Below are positions 19,110 through 28,136 of a stretch of 46,764 nucleotides of DNA, piece after piece. The DNA is from Candidatus Cryptobacteroides faecigallinarum (GTDB lineage: Bacteria; Bacteroidota; Bacteroidia; Bacteroidales; UBA932), in contig JADIMD010000124.1 in the NCBI GenBank assembly GCA_017695015.1, positions 1 through 46,764 on the forward strand, written 5' to 3'. The translations under genes and the position numbers were made by a program. The notes under the pieces were generated by a model. It saw only the letters and a program-made list of their open reading frames with translations. It had not been told where the DNA came from and did no database searches. Position 1 is the stretch's first letter. Every line of letters begins with the position of its first letter.

Positions 19110-20690
19110 ATGAAAACCGAATACATACCAATGCCTGCCCTGCGGCTGCTTACCCTGGTCATGATTCTCGCCGGAGGAATGGCCCTTGTCTCTGGCTGCT
19201 TCAAGGACCTGGGCAACTATGACTACACGGATATCAATGAAGCAGTGATCGGGGACGAGGGATTTTCCGTCCCGTATAATATCCGTATCAACGAAATCCT
19301 GAGAATCGAGCCTGATATTACATTCACACTCGACAAGGAAGGTACAGGAGACTATTCATACGAATGGGTGGCAGTCGGACAGACCATGTTCAGAGGAGAG
19401 CGCTTCACCATCGGCACAGAAAAGATTCTGGACTATGTGATGAAACTTGAGTCTGACAACTACATACTGTACCTCAAAGTCAAGGACAATGCCACCGGTA
19501 TCGTTTACAGCAAGGATGTAGAACTCAATGTGATGTCTCCATATTCCGTAGGTTGGCTACTGGCAGGTGAAACAGACGGTGCGGGACAGGTTGACATGAT
19601 GTCCATCAGCAATGACATCATATTCTACCGAAACACTCTGGAGATGGAGGGTATTACCTTATCCCCCATACACTGCATTTGGGTAGACAATGACACATGG
19701 ACAGCGGATGACAGGCTGTATGCAGGAACCGTGAATGGGTCATACAAATTCGACAGGTCCTCGTTCACAGGTTCGGAAGAGACCGACATCAGGCGCTCTT
19801 TCGCCGTAGATCCAGGGGACGATACATATGATATAACTGACATACAGCAGATTATCTCTGACAATACAGGCAGCATCAGAGTTGCCGCAATCATCAATTC
19901 AAGGGCACACATCATCTCGTCTGAAGGCGGACTGATCGAGAACAGTTTCAGTTTTTATAAAGATGCGGACGGGAACATGGCAGATTTCAGAGTAGCGGAC
20001 AGGATCATCTGCAACCATCGCCAGAGCGGCTGCAGAACAATGGTATTCTATAACACGGATGCTAAGGAATTCTGCTATATCAGCGGACTCACAATAGAGG
20101 GAATGAAGACTCTTGGAGACGGGGAAAACGATGAATTCAGCTGGAACACCAAGGCGGATTTCCCCGATGAAAACGGGCTTGACTTCGTATATGCAGTCAA
20201 TTCTTTCTTCAGTGACGGACAGTCAGCTGCTATCCTGAAAGGACCGGTTTCCGGGACATACTACATCTACTGCATCACTGCCAACCGCGGAGAACCAAGC
20301 ATCACCAAAAACGGAAGATACACCGTGGACAACAGTATCGCGCCAGGATTCGGGTCCTCTCCATGCTACGCAATGACTACAACATACGGATACTTGCTCT
20401 ACGCATCCGGCAACACTCTCTACGGCTACGACTTCAGGAAATCTCCGCAGCAATGCACCGTACTCAGGACTTTCGATGCCCCGATATCATATATGATGGT
20501 CGACACCGAGACCGACGAAAAATACGATGACTGCATCTATGTGGCAACATACGACGAGAGCCGCAGCCGCAGCGGGACATTGTACAAGATGCAGATGGTG
20601 GACTCTCCAGACAGAATTGAAACGTCAGAACCCGAGAAACTGGAGGATGGACTGCTGAAAATAACGGATATGTATTACAAGTCATTCTGA
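19110..20690 (+). CDS. PKD-like family lipoprotein of a SusCD locus
   Basis: Lipobox LVSGC FKDLGNYDYTDINEA; repeat-rich, propeller-like sequence; operonic position. Confidence 0.75.
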   Translation: MKTEYIPMPALRLLTLVMILAGGMALVSGCFKDLGNYDYTDINEAVIGDEGFSVPYNIRINEILRIEPDITFTLDKEGTGDYSYEWVAVGQTMFRGERFTIGTEKILDYVMKLESDNYILYLKVKDNATGIVYSKDVELNVMSPYSVGWLLAGETDGAGQVDMMSISNDIIFYRNTLEMEGITLSPIHCIWVDNDTWTADDRLYAGTVNGSYKFDRSSFTGSEETDIRRSFAVDPGDDTYDITDIQQIISDNTGSIRVAAIINSRAHIISSEGGLIENSFSFYKDADGNMADFRVADRIICNHRQSGCRTMVFYNTDAKEFCYISGLTIEGMKTLGDGENDEFSWNTKADFPDENGLDFVYAVNSFFSDGQSAAILKGPVSGTYYIYCITANRGEPSITKNGRYTVDNSIAPGFGSSPCYAMTTTYGYLLYASGNTLYGYDFRKSPQQCTVLRTFDAPISYMMVDTETDEKYDDCIYVATYDESRSRSGTLYKMQMVDSPDRIETSEPEKLEDGLLKITDMYYKSF

Positions 20691-20730
20691 ACGCGAGACG
20701 AGACAAAACAAACACATAACAAAATTTAAA

Positions 20731-23433
20731 ATGAGATTGAGACATTTTTTGACAGCAGCCTGCGCAATGCTGCTGATCACCGCTATCGGAGCCGAAGCCG
20801 GTGAAAAGAAGCCAGTGAAACCGAGAAAGAAGAAGAAAGGGGAAGTGGAACAGGTCGACACTGCAAAAACAGAGAAGAAGGACAAATACAAGGAAGCCAT
20901 CAAGGATGCAAAAGTATATGATGGTCTCATCAAGGCATATGTCACCCCAAAAGAGGAGCTTTATTTCGAGATAACCCCAGAAAACACTGGACATTTCTAT
21001 CTTCTGACCAACAGGATAACCGAGACAAGCGATGACGCCGCATTTGCTGCGGGGGAACTCATCGGGAATCCTATCATGTTCAGGATATCCGTGGACACAT
21101 CATATGTGCATTTCTATTCAGTAAACACATTCAGAAAAGTCCGTGAAGGGGATCCAATTACTGAGGCATTCGAGAGAAACAACAGAGAACCTATCATCAA
21201 GTCATTCAAGGTCAAGGCATTCAGAAAAGACACATCCTACCTCATCGACATGACATCGTTCTTCAAGTCCAATGAGAAGCTTATCACACCTCTCCAGTAC
21301 AGTCAGAACATCATGGGAACGAAAAGCGGCTCATACGATGCAGATGCCTCAAAAATACTGGAAGTCAAATCATTCCCGAAGAATGTCGAAATCTCCAGCC
21401 AGATCTGTTTCCAGTCTGAGCCTACGCCATATCTGGTCGAGATACGCAGGTCCATTCTGCTGCTTCCTGACGAGCCGATGAAGACCCGATACCAGGACAA
21501 CCGGGTCGGATACTTCTACTCTTCTTACCAGTATTTCACTTCAGATGCTGACAGAGTTGATGTAAAGAGCATCATCCACCGCTGGAGACTCGAGCCAAAG
21601 CCCGAGGATATGGAGAAATATTTCAACGGGGAACTGGTTGAACCGGAGAATCCTATCGTATTCTATGTGGACTCTGCATTCCCTGACAAATGGAGGGAGG
21701 CTGTCAAGCAAGGAATCGAGGACTGGCAACCTGCATTTGAGGCAGCCGGCTTCAAGAACGCCATCATCGCCATGGACTATCCTGCCGACAGCACCGGATT
21801 CGATCCTGATGACATAAGATACAACTGCATAAGATACATCGCAAGCGATATAGCCAACGCCTCCGGTCCAAGCTATGTAGATCCGCGTTCGGGAGAAATT
21901 CTTGTTGGTGATGTCAACTGGTACCACAATGTAATCTCTCTTGTCAACAACTGGAGATTCACTCAGACAGGCGCTGTCGATCCGCGCGTCAGGAAAGCCG
22001 TCTTCGACGATGATGTCATGGCAGAATCACTGAGATATGTGGCATCACACGAAATCGGGCACACGCTCGGGCTTATGCACAACATGGGGGCAAGCTACTC
22101 GTTCCCTGTCGATTCTCTCCGCAGCCCGTCCTTCACACAGAAGTACGGCACTACCCCGAGCATCATGGATTATGCCAGGAACAATTACATCGCCCAACCC
22201 GGCGACTTGGAAAAGGGTGTTCGGCTTGTTCCCCCTCTTGTAGGCGTATATGACATATACGCAATCAACTGGGGCTACAGGCTATTCCCGGGTGACCTTA
22301 CCCCTGAGCAGGAAAAAGTGAAACTCAATGCCATCATCGCCGAGAAGGCAGGAGACCCGATGTACAAATTCGGGGCACAGCAGATTTTCAACACAATAAG
22401 CCCTGCAGACCAGATGGAAGACCTTGGCAACGACCACATGAAAGCAGGAGACTATGCTGTCGCGAATCTTAAGAGACTGGTGCCGCATCTTGCGGAATGG
22501 TTCTACAAAGAAGGCGATGACTACATGGAAATCAAGATCAAGTATTTCAACCTTGCCAACCAGTACAACCGCATCATGATGCATGTCTACCCGTATCTGG
22601 GAGGAGTATTCTTCAACGACCTTGTCCAGGATGGAAGCGACGACGGCATCGCAAGGGTATATGTAGACAAGAAGACACAGAAACGGGCGATGCAATGGCT
22701 TGTCAACCAGGCTCTGACATTCCGTGAATGGCTGCTTCCCGCATATATTCAGGATATCACGGGATACGGCTCCGGTGATCTCGACGGATACCAGAGAAGC
22801 CTGATGGCAAAAATGTTCGGAGCCGCCACTCTCACATTCATAGCCGAAGGGGAACGCTCCGGACAGGAAGGGCTCTACACACTGGACGGATATATGAAAG
22901 ACGCAGTAAATACAGTCCTTGGCAATACGCTCAAGGGCAGAAAACTGACCATAGAGGACATGAACATGCAGAATGCAATGGTGGCATCCCTTGCCGAACT
23001 TGCAGGAGTCATCGAGGTTCCGAAAGATGCAATCGCCCTTTCAGGAATGGGAGGACAGTCCATATCAGGCAGCTACCGTGCAGATATAGCCGATGGTAGC
23101 CCTGTACTCGGAAGCGGCTCTTTCGAAGAAGAAGCTCTACAGTGCAGGCTGGCTCTACAGAAACAGATGGAGGCAGCCGCCGGCGAGCCGTTCTGCTGTT
23201 TCGGTCATGACCACAATGCTTCAAGCAGGACCGCAGGAGACATGACCACATCTTATTTCCGCCAGAACAATGACCTGCCGAAACTCTCGGGAGCACTTGC
23301 CCGTCCTATCGCCCTCAAGGAACTGAACAGGGTGATCTCCATATACAAGAGTGCAAGGAATTCCGGAGACAGCCGCACCAAAGCTTTCTATGACTACCAG
23401 ATCGACAAGATCGAGAGGGCAATGAACAAGTAG
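20731..23433 (+). CDS. Zinc-dependent metalloprotease (DUF5117/DUF4953-like, metzincin motif)
   Basis: HEIGHTLGLMHNMG (HExxHxxGxxH) with downstream SIMDYARNNY Met-turn; signal peptide. Confidence 0.93.
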   Translation: MRLRHFLTAACAMLLITAIGAEAGEKKPVKPRKKKKGEVEQVDTAKTEKKDKYKEAIKDAKVYDGLIKAYVTPKEELYFEITPENTGHFYLLTNRITETSDDAAFAAGELIGNPIMFRISVDTSYVHFYSVNTFRKVREGDPITEAFERNNREPIIKSFKVKAFRKDTSYLIDMTSFFKSNEKLITPLQYSQNIMGTKSGSYDADASKILEVKSFPKNVEISSQICFQSEPTPYLVEIRRSILLLPDEPMKTRYQDNRVGYFYSSYQYFTSDADRVDVKSIIHRWRLEPKPEDMEKYFNGELVEPENPIVFYVDSAFPDKWREAVKQGIEDWQPAFEAAGFKNAIIAMDYPADSTGFDPDDIRYNCIRYIASDIANASGPSYVDPRSGEILVGDVNWYHNVISLVNNWRFTQTGAVDPRVRKAVFDDDVMAESLRYVASHEIGHTLGLMHNMGASYSFPVDSLRSPSFTQKYGTTPSIMDYARNNYIAQPGDLEKGVRLVPPLVGVYDIYAINWGYRLFPGDLTPEQEKVKLNAIIAEKAGDPMYKFGAQQIFNTISPADQMEDLGNDHMKAGDYAVANLKRLVPHLAEWFYKEGDDYMEIKIKYFNLANQYNRIMMHVYPYLGGVFFNDLVQDGSDDGIARVYVDKKTQKRAMQWLVNQALTFREWLLPAYIQDITGYGSGDLDGYQRSLMAKMFGAATLTFIAEGERSGQEGLYTLDGYMKDAVNTVLGNTLKGRKLTIEDMNMQNAMVASLAELAGVIEVPKDAIALSGMGGQSISGSYRADIADGSPVLGSGSFEEEALQCRLALQKQMEAAAGEPFCCFGHDHNASSRTAGDMTTSYFRQNNDLPKLSGALARPIALKELNRVISIYKSARNSGDSRTKAFYDYQIDKIERAMNK

Positions 23434-23543
23434 GCGTCCCGGCTACAGCATAAGACAGAACCGGAGAGAGAAAGCGGCATGAAAGAAGAGAAGCAACTGC
23501 TTAAAAGGAGAAGAGACAATATTAACTATAAGATTATGATATT

Positions 23544-24644
23544 ATGAAAACAACACGAACAATCCTGATGACCGTCGCCGCAATGCTGGCAATGGCATCC
23601 GTGTCCTGCACAAAGGACGAAAACACAGGTAATGGAGAAGATACGACTTACACTCTTTCTCTTGCAGACCCGCTTGACAAGGAGATTATCCTGACCGACA
23701 ACGAAGTCAGTACAATTTCTGTCAATATCAACACCAACCTGAGAGCAGACCAGATCTCCGTAGAGCCTAAGGAAGATCAGAAATGGTGTACCGCCACTCT
23801 TTCCGATGACGGCAAGACCATCACTGTAATTCTGGGAGAAAGCGCCGGAGAAAAAGATCAGACAGCGACATTCATTGTCTCCGCTACGGTTGATGGTGTC
23901 GAGCCTTTCGAGTTCACTGTCACCAGAAAGGCGACAAAATATGTCATTGAATCAATAGAGGGAGAAGGTCTGGACTTCAAAGAAGACCAATACATGCCCG
24001 GCGGCTATCTGATCTCATATAATGCATCGGCAAGTTCACCCGCCAGTCTCACGATTACGGTGAATACCAATGCGCCGTCATGGTATTTCGCAGACAGCAA
24101 CATGGCCATGGATCCGGACACATATGAGCCGATAGAATGGTACACAGTTGACAGAAGAAGCGGAAGAGACGGTGAAACAATCACCATCACATTCAAGGAG
24201 AATACCAGTGCAAGCAACAGGACATCGATGTTCTATTTCGATGTTGTTCCATTTGAAGGAGACTACCCGTTCAGCGATGTCAGCGTCACCGTCACTCAGG
24301 ATGCGGCACCATCAACTTATGTAAAACTCTATGATGCGGATGGCGCCAAAATCGAATCCGGGAGCGAAGTGCAAATTGGGAAAGACGGTGAGTCATTGGA
24401 TTACACGATAGAAACTGACTTTGGTATAAGTTCTATATTCGCTAACCCGGGAACCTCCGATCCGGCATTTGACGGAGAAAACGACTGGGTAACCGGAGGT
24501 CAGGCAATATGGGACCCTACCAGTTTTTCCATCAACGCACAGGAAAACAGCACAGGCAAAGAGAGGGCTGTAGACCTGGTTATCACTCCGGCAGGAAGTG
24601 ACACGGAGCTCTTCCGGCTGTCAATTGTCCAGGCAGGGGAATAA
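23544..24644 (+). CDS. BACON-like repeat lipoprotein
   Basis: Lipobox ASVSC; repeated beta-rich domains ending in VTVTQDA and LSIVQAGE, typical of BACON/Ig-like repeats. Confidence 0.65.
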   Translation: MKTTRTILMTVAAMLAMASVSCTKDENTGNGEDTTYTLSLADPLDKEIILTDNEVSTISVNINTNLRADQISVEPKEDQKWCTATLSDDGKTITVILGESAGEKDQTATFIVSATVDGVEPFEFTVTRKATKYVIESIEGEGLDFKEDQYMPGGYLISYNASASSPASLTITVNTNAPSWYFADSNMAMDPDTYEPIEWYTVDRRSGRDGETITITFKENTSASNRTSMFYFDVVPFEGDYPFSDVSVTVTQDAAPSTYVKLYDADGAKIESGSEVQIGKDGESLDYTIETDFGISSIFANPGTSDPAFDGENDWVTGGQAIWDPTSFSINAQENSTGKERAVDLVITPAGSDTELFRLSIVQAGE

Positions 24645-24668
24645 TATTCCATTCATCTGCTGAAAACG

Positions 24669-24705
24669 ATACTGCGCATCCGGCTACATGTCAGATGCGC
24701 AGTAT
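24669..24705 (+). terminator. Hairpin after the BACON-like gene
   Basis: ATACTGCGCATC ... GATGCGCAGTAT perfect 12-bp inverted repeat. Confidence 0.65.
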
Positions 24706-24746
24706 TTCATAACGACAAGAACCTGAGCAAAATATTGTTGCTAAAA

Positions 24747-24778
24747 TTGCACGGCTACAGAATATTTGCCTATATTTG
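24747..24778 (+). promoter_or_regulatory. Candidate sigma-ABfr promoter of the truncated YeiH-like gene
   Basis: TTGC (24747), N20, TATATTTG (24771-24778). Confidence 0.55.
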
Positions 24779-24829
24779 CAGCCCGTTCTGAAAGCCAGGA
24801 TGGGTTATTTAATTCTAAAGCATTTACTT

Positions 24830-25304
24830 ATGCCATCCGAAGCAAGGAAAAGCATGCTCCACGGGATTCTCCTCATCGCGCTGTTCTCATGCGCAGCATT
24901 CTACATCGCGGATTTCGACTTCATCCAAAAACTGTCTTTCAGCCCACTGATTGTCGGCATCGTACTTGGAATGCTGTATGCCAATTCATTGCGCAACAAT
25001 CTCCCTGAGACCTGGGTCCCGGGCATCAAGTTCTGCTCAAAACAGATACTGCGGCTGGGAATCATCCTCTACGGGTTCAGGCTCACTTTCCAGAGTGTCA
25101 TAGCTGTCGGCTTCCGTTGTGGGCTTCATCAACAATTTCGACACATTCCTCCTGACCATGGCAATGACAGCCCTCGGCGCTGAGACCAGCATCGACAAGT
25201 TCCGTCAGGCCGGAGCCAAGCCATTCATCCTTGCCGCCATACTTTTTATATGGCTCATGGGAGGCGGCTATCTCCTCGCCCGCTACCTCGGACCTCTGCT
25301 GTAA
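24830..25304 (+). pseudogene. YeiH/UPF0324 family putative sulfate exporter, internally deleted and frameshifted
   Basis: N-terminal part LSPLIVGIVLGMLYANSLRNNLPETWVPGIKFCSKQILRLGIILYGFRLTFQSVIAVG in one frame; C-terminal part VVGFINNFDTFLLTMAMTALGAETSIDKFRQAGAKPFILAAILFIWLMGGGYLL in another; middle absent. Confidence 0.85.
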
Positions 25305-25598
25305 CCGCTTCTGTCCCTTATGGTCTGATTGACAAGATGAAGTTCCGGAAGCACAATCCGGATCTCCTTGTTCGCGTCTTCATCTTTCCACCATACGACG
25401 AAATTGACTTTAGCCTCGGCAATAAAATATCCTTTATTTCTGAAATCAGTCAACAGTGTGCTTCGTCTATGACAAACCTGGCTATCCGCCCTCTCTCGGA
25501 CAGAGGGCACAAATTTAATGAATTCTTCAATCTGTTATCCGGATTTAATTTACTATCTTTAGGGCATTGACTGATTATCGGTTTTTAATCAAAATACT

Positions 25599-26276
25599 AT
25601 GAAAAGATTTTTACTTATCGCAGTTATGGGTGCAATAACCATGACCCTCTCTGCACAGGAACAAGGAGATTTCTCCGTAGGCGGAACAATTGGCGTAACA
25701 GGAGGCAGCGCCAGCCTGAAGACCTCAACCACCACCAACGATCAGACCAACACTACAAATTCGTCAGCTCCGGAAGCGACAGGATTCAAATTGGCCCCGA
25801 TGTTCAATTACTTCGTCATCGACAATCTCCAGCTGTCTGCAGGCCTGTCCTACCAGATGGACAAGACTTTCAAAACGACAGATGCCAACAACAAGAATCT
25901 GTTCAATTTCTCTCATACAGCATTGTTCGTGATAGGGGCCCACTATTATGTACCTGTCATTAAAGGGAGTCTCTACTATACCCCTGGTATAGAATTCGGA
26001 TTCGGCGGCGGTTCGAATGTATCCCAAAACGGAAACGGGTCTTCAACCACAACGAAAATTCCTTTCGCATTTGCGTTCAACGCCAATCTCGGGACGGTGG
26101 AATTCAAGCCGATAGACTGTCTCGGCATCACCCTGAATGTACTTGACTTCACCATAACTACCGTAACAAACCGCCGGGAAATGGCACAGGCAAACACGGT
26201 CTACAAGAGCACCTACACAACATTCCTCGCAGGTCTCAACTATGGAATAAGCGCCGGAGTAAAATACTATTTCTAA
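25599..26276 (+). CDS. Outer membrane beta-barrel protein (porin-like)
   Basis: Signal peptide, amphipathic beta-strand pattern, FSVGGTIGVTGGSASL, ends GISAGVKYYF. Confidence 0.75.
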   Translation: MKRFLLIAVMGAITMTLSAQEQGDFSVGGTIGVTGGSASLKTSTTTNDQTNTTNSSAPEATGFKLAPMFNYFVIDNLQLSAGLSYQMDKTFKTTDANNKNLFNFSHTALFVIGAHYYVPVIKGSLYYTPGIEFGFGGGSNVSQNGNGSSTTTKIPFAFAFNANLGTVEFKPIDCLGITLNVLDFTITTVTNRREMAQANTVYKSTYTTFLAGLNYGISAGVKYYF

Positions 26277-26298
26277 CACAACGCTCCCACAAACACCC

Positions 26299-26333
26299 AC
26301 AGCCCGCCCTGAAACCAGGACGGGCTGTTTTTA
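26299..26333 (+). terminator. Rho-independent terminator
   Basis: ACAGCCCGCCCTG-AAAC-CAGGACGGGCTGT followed by TTTTT. Confidence 0.85.
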
Positions 26334-26351
26334 TCGTTGACCCAGGACTGC

Positions 26352-26795
26352 CTACAGTATCTGCGCAGCGTGGTTCTTGGTGTCTACCTTGTCGATGATT
26401 CTTTCAATTTCTCCTGTTTCAGAGATAATGAATGTCTTGCGCAATGTACCTTCAGTGACCTTGCCGTACAACTTCTTTTCGCCCCAGGCCCCAAATGCCT
26501 TCAACATCTCCGTAGACGGATCGGAAAGGAGTGTGAACGGCAAAGAATTCTTCTCCCTGAATTTTGTATGCGACGCAACGCTGTCCTTGCTCACTCCATA
26601 CACTTCATACCCTGCCGCACGCAATGCCCCGAAATTGTCCCTCAGATTGCACGCTTCGGCGGTACACCCGGGCGTACTGTCTTTCGGATAGAAATAAAGC
26701 ACTATCTTCTTGCCTGACAAATCCTTGTCTGTAACATAGTTGCCATCCTGGTCCTGTACCTGGAACTCCGGCATTTTGTCTCCTTCTTTCAACAT
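26352..26795 (-). CDS. bcp: Thioredoxin-dependent thiol peroxidase (Bcp/PrxQ)
   Basis: MLKEGDKMPEFQVQDQDG, FYPKDSTPGCTAEACNLRDN; start at internal Met. Confidence 0.93.
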   Translation of the reverse strand: MLKEGDKMPEFQVQDQDGNYVTDKDLSGKKIVLYFYPKDSTPGCTAEACNLRDNFGALRAAGYEVYGVSKDSVASHTKFREKNSLPFTLLSDPSTEMLKAFGAWGEKKLYGKVTEGTLRKTFIISETGEIERIIDKVDTKNHAAQIL

Positions 26796-26897
26796 AGCCT
26801 TATTGTTTTGATGATCCTTGATTTTATGACTAATGTAACAATATCTTCCAATCCCGTCAGAAATCAAATCGGAAGATTCTCTGTAAATGGCAGGCAA

Positions 26898-27350
26898 TTA
26901 AAGTGCTGCGACAATCTTACGGACATTCTGCAACTTTTCCATAAACGATTTATTCCGTTTGGCTGTAAGCATATTGTATCTTGCCTGCATCTGCAACAGT
27001 GATTCTGCTGGAATATCCAATGCGGCCTCTACAAGCAGTACAAGTTCTGTATTTACCTGTCTTTTACCGTTCAGTACTTCATTAAGTAATGTGTATGAAA
27101 TCCCCATTTCTGCAGCCAGCTGTTTCTGGGAGATTCCTCTATACTCCAGTTCATCTTTCAGCACTTCCCCAGGATGTGTCAGTCGGAAAGGCTCAAGATT
27201 ATTTGCTATCATATTCGGGTCTGTCCCCATTGATGGATTCTCGATAAGGTCCTTACGGAATTGGGCAAGGTCAGACAGAAAAGACTTGTATTTCTTTGCA
27301 AGCCGCTTCATGTTCTTTACGAATACGGCTGAATATAAAATATCTACCAT
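26898..27350 (-). CDS. Chimeric protein: RelE/ParE-like toxin N-terminus (about 44 aa) fused to a HigA-family antitoxin
   Basis: MVDILYSAVFVKNMKRLAKKYKSFLSDLAQFRKDLIENPSMGT resembles RelE/ParE N-termini; DPNMIANNLEPFRLTHPGEVLKDELEYRGISQKQLAAEMGIS is a HigA-type XRE HTH. Confidence 0.8.
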   Translation of the reverse strand: MVDILYSAVFVKNMKRLAKKYKSFLSDLAQFRKDLIENPSMGTDPNMIANNLEPFRLTHPGEVLKDELEYRGISQKQLAAEMGISYTLLNEVLNGKRQVNTELVLLVEAALDIPAESLLQMQARYNMLTAKRNKSFMEKLQNVRKIVAAL

Positions 27351-27589
27351 TATTCAACTTCGTATTCCTTTAACAAATCTTCAAGACGAGGCAATTCCTT
27401 TCCTGTTTTCTGCGCTTCAAGAACTTCTGTATAGGCTTCTCTTATGTCCTGCAGGATTTCCTCTTTCTCCGACTTGGCCGTTTTCGTCCGGCTCGTCTGG
27501 ACAACAGAAACCCCTTTCAACTGTCCCAACACTTTCCGCAGACTTGGAATAATGTCCGGATTTTCTATGTTCAATATCATCTGTGTCAT
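27350..27589 (-). CDS. Antitoxin component of a RelE/ParE-type module
   Basis: 79 aa MTQMILNIENPDIIPSLRKVLGQLKGVSVVQ..., stop/start overlap TAATG with the downstream toxin remnant. Confidence 0.7.
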   Translation of the reverse strand: MTQMILNIENPDIIPSLRKVLGQLKGVSVVQTSRTKTAKSEKEEILQDIREAYTEVLEAQKTGKELPRLEDLLKEYEVE

Positions 27590-27616
27590 AATCGTAAATA
27601 TTTAATGGCTTCTTTG

Positions 27617-27624
27617 CAAATATA
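27617..27624 (-). promoter_or_regulatory. Candidate -7 box of the TA locus
   Basis: Minus strand TATATTTG (plus-strand caaatata), no clear -33 box. Confidence 0.45.
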
Positions 27625-27687
27625 GTCTTTTTATCTATAACTGGAAATGAGACTGTCAAAAGTCCCGAAAAGATTTAGGCATATCAG

Positions 27688-27715
27688 ATTCTTCGCTGTC
27701 GCTCAGAATGACAGA
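27688..27715. repeat. Dispersed intergenic repeat signature (reverse translation reads CHSERQRRI)
   Basis: agattcttcgctgtcgctcagaatgaca; resembles the widespread tgtcattctgagcgacagcgaagaatct intergenic repeat. Confidence 0.6.
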
Positions 27716-27721
27716 GAGACG

Positions 27722-27866
27722 ACATGTGCGCACGGAGAATGCCACTCATGGCGTAGGATAAGGATGCCCTGCGCAGATGTCGGGAGAAAAACCGAGATGT
27801 GTGCAGGGGAAATGCCTCCCAAAGCGTAGGATGAGGGTCCTCTGCGCACATGTCAGAAAACTCGAA
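27722..27866. repeat. Two tandem imperfect copies (about 73 bp) of a REP-like hairpin
   Basis: Units start at 27724 (atgtgcgcac...gcgtaggataaggatgccctgcgcagatgtc) and 27797 (atgtgtgcag...gcgtaggatgagggtcctctgcgcacatgtc), each with inverted ends. Confidence 0.75.
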
Positions 27867-27882
27867 CGCAGGCACTGTCAAA

Positions 27883-27913
27883 CAAAAAAAGAGACTACCC
27901 GAAGGTAATCTCT
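27883..27913 (-). terminator. Rho-independent terminator of tRNA-Gly
   Basis: Minus strand GAGATTACC-TTCG-GGTAGTCTC-TTTTTTT; UUCG tetraloop. Confidence 0.9.
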
Positions 27914-27920
27914 CCATGGA

Positions 27921-27992
27921 GCGGAAAACGAGACTCGAACTCGCGACCCCAACCTTGGCAAGGTTGTGCTCTACCAACTGAGCTATTTCCGC
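27921..27992 (-). tRNA. tRNA-Gly (GCC)
   Basis: Minus strand GCGGAAATAGCTCAGTTGGTAGAGCACAACCTTGCCAAGGTTGGGGTCGCGAGTTCGAGTCTCGTTTTCCGC folds to a cloverleaf with GCC anticodon; CCA not encoded. Confidence 0.95.
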
Positions 27993-28043
27993 AAAATATT
28001 TAAATTTTCTTTGAAAGAGCTCCCATCTTGATGAATGGGACTG

Positions 28044-28074
28044 CAAAGATAGATGAATTTTCCGATTCTCCAAA
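28044..28074 (-). promoter_or_regulatory. Sigma-ABfr promoter for tRNA-Gly
   Basis: Minus strand TTTG-N19-TATCTTTG (plus-strand caaagata 28044-28051 and caaa 28071-28074). Confidence 0.7.
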
Positions 28075-28136
28075 ATATTTCTGCAAAATCGCCAAAAATC
28101 CCTAAACTGCAGCATTCACCATCCGTCTCTCCGGCG

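Noticed and set aside
27684-28115. 143-aa minus-strand ORF with CHSERQRRI ending
   Set aside because: It runs through tRNA-Gly, its terminator and the repeats; the CHSERQRRI string is a translated intergenic repeat.
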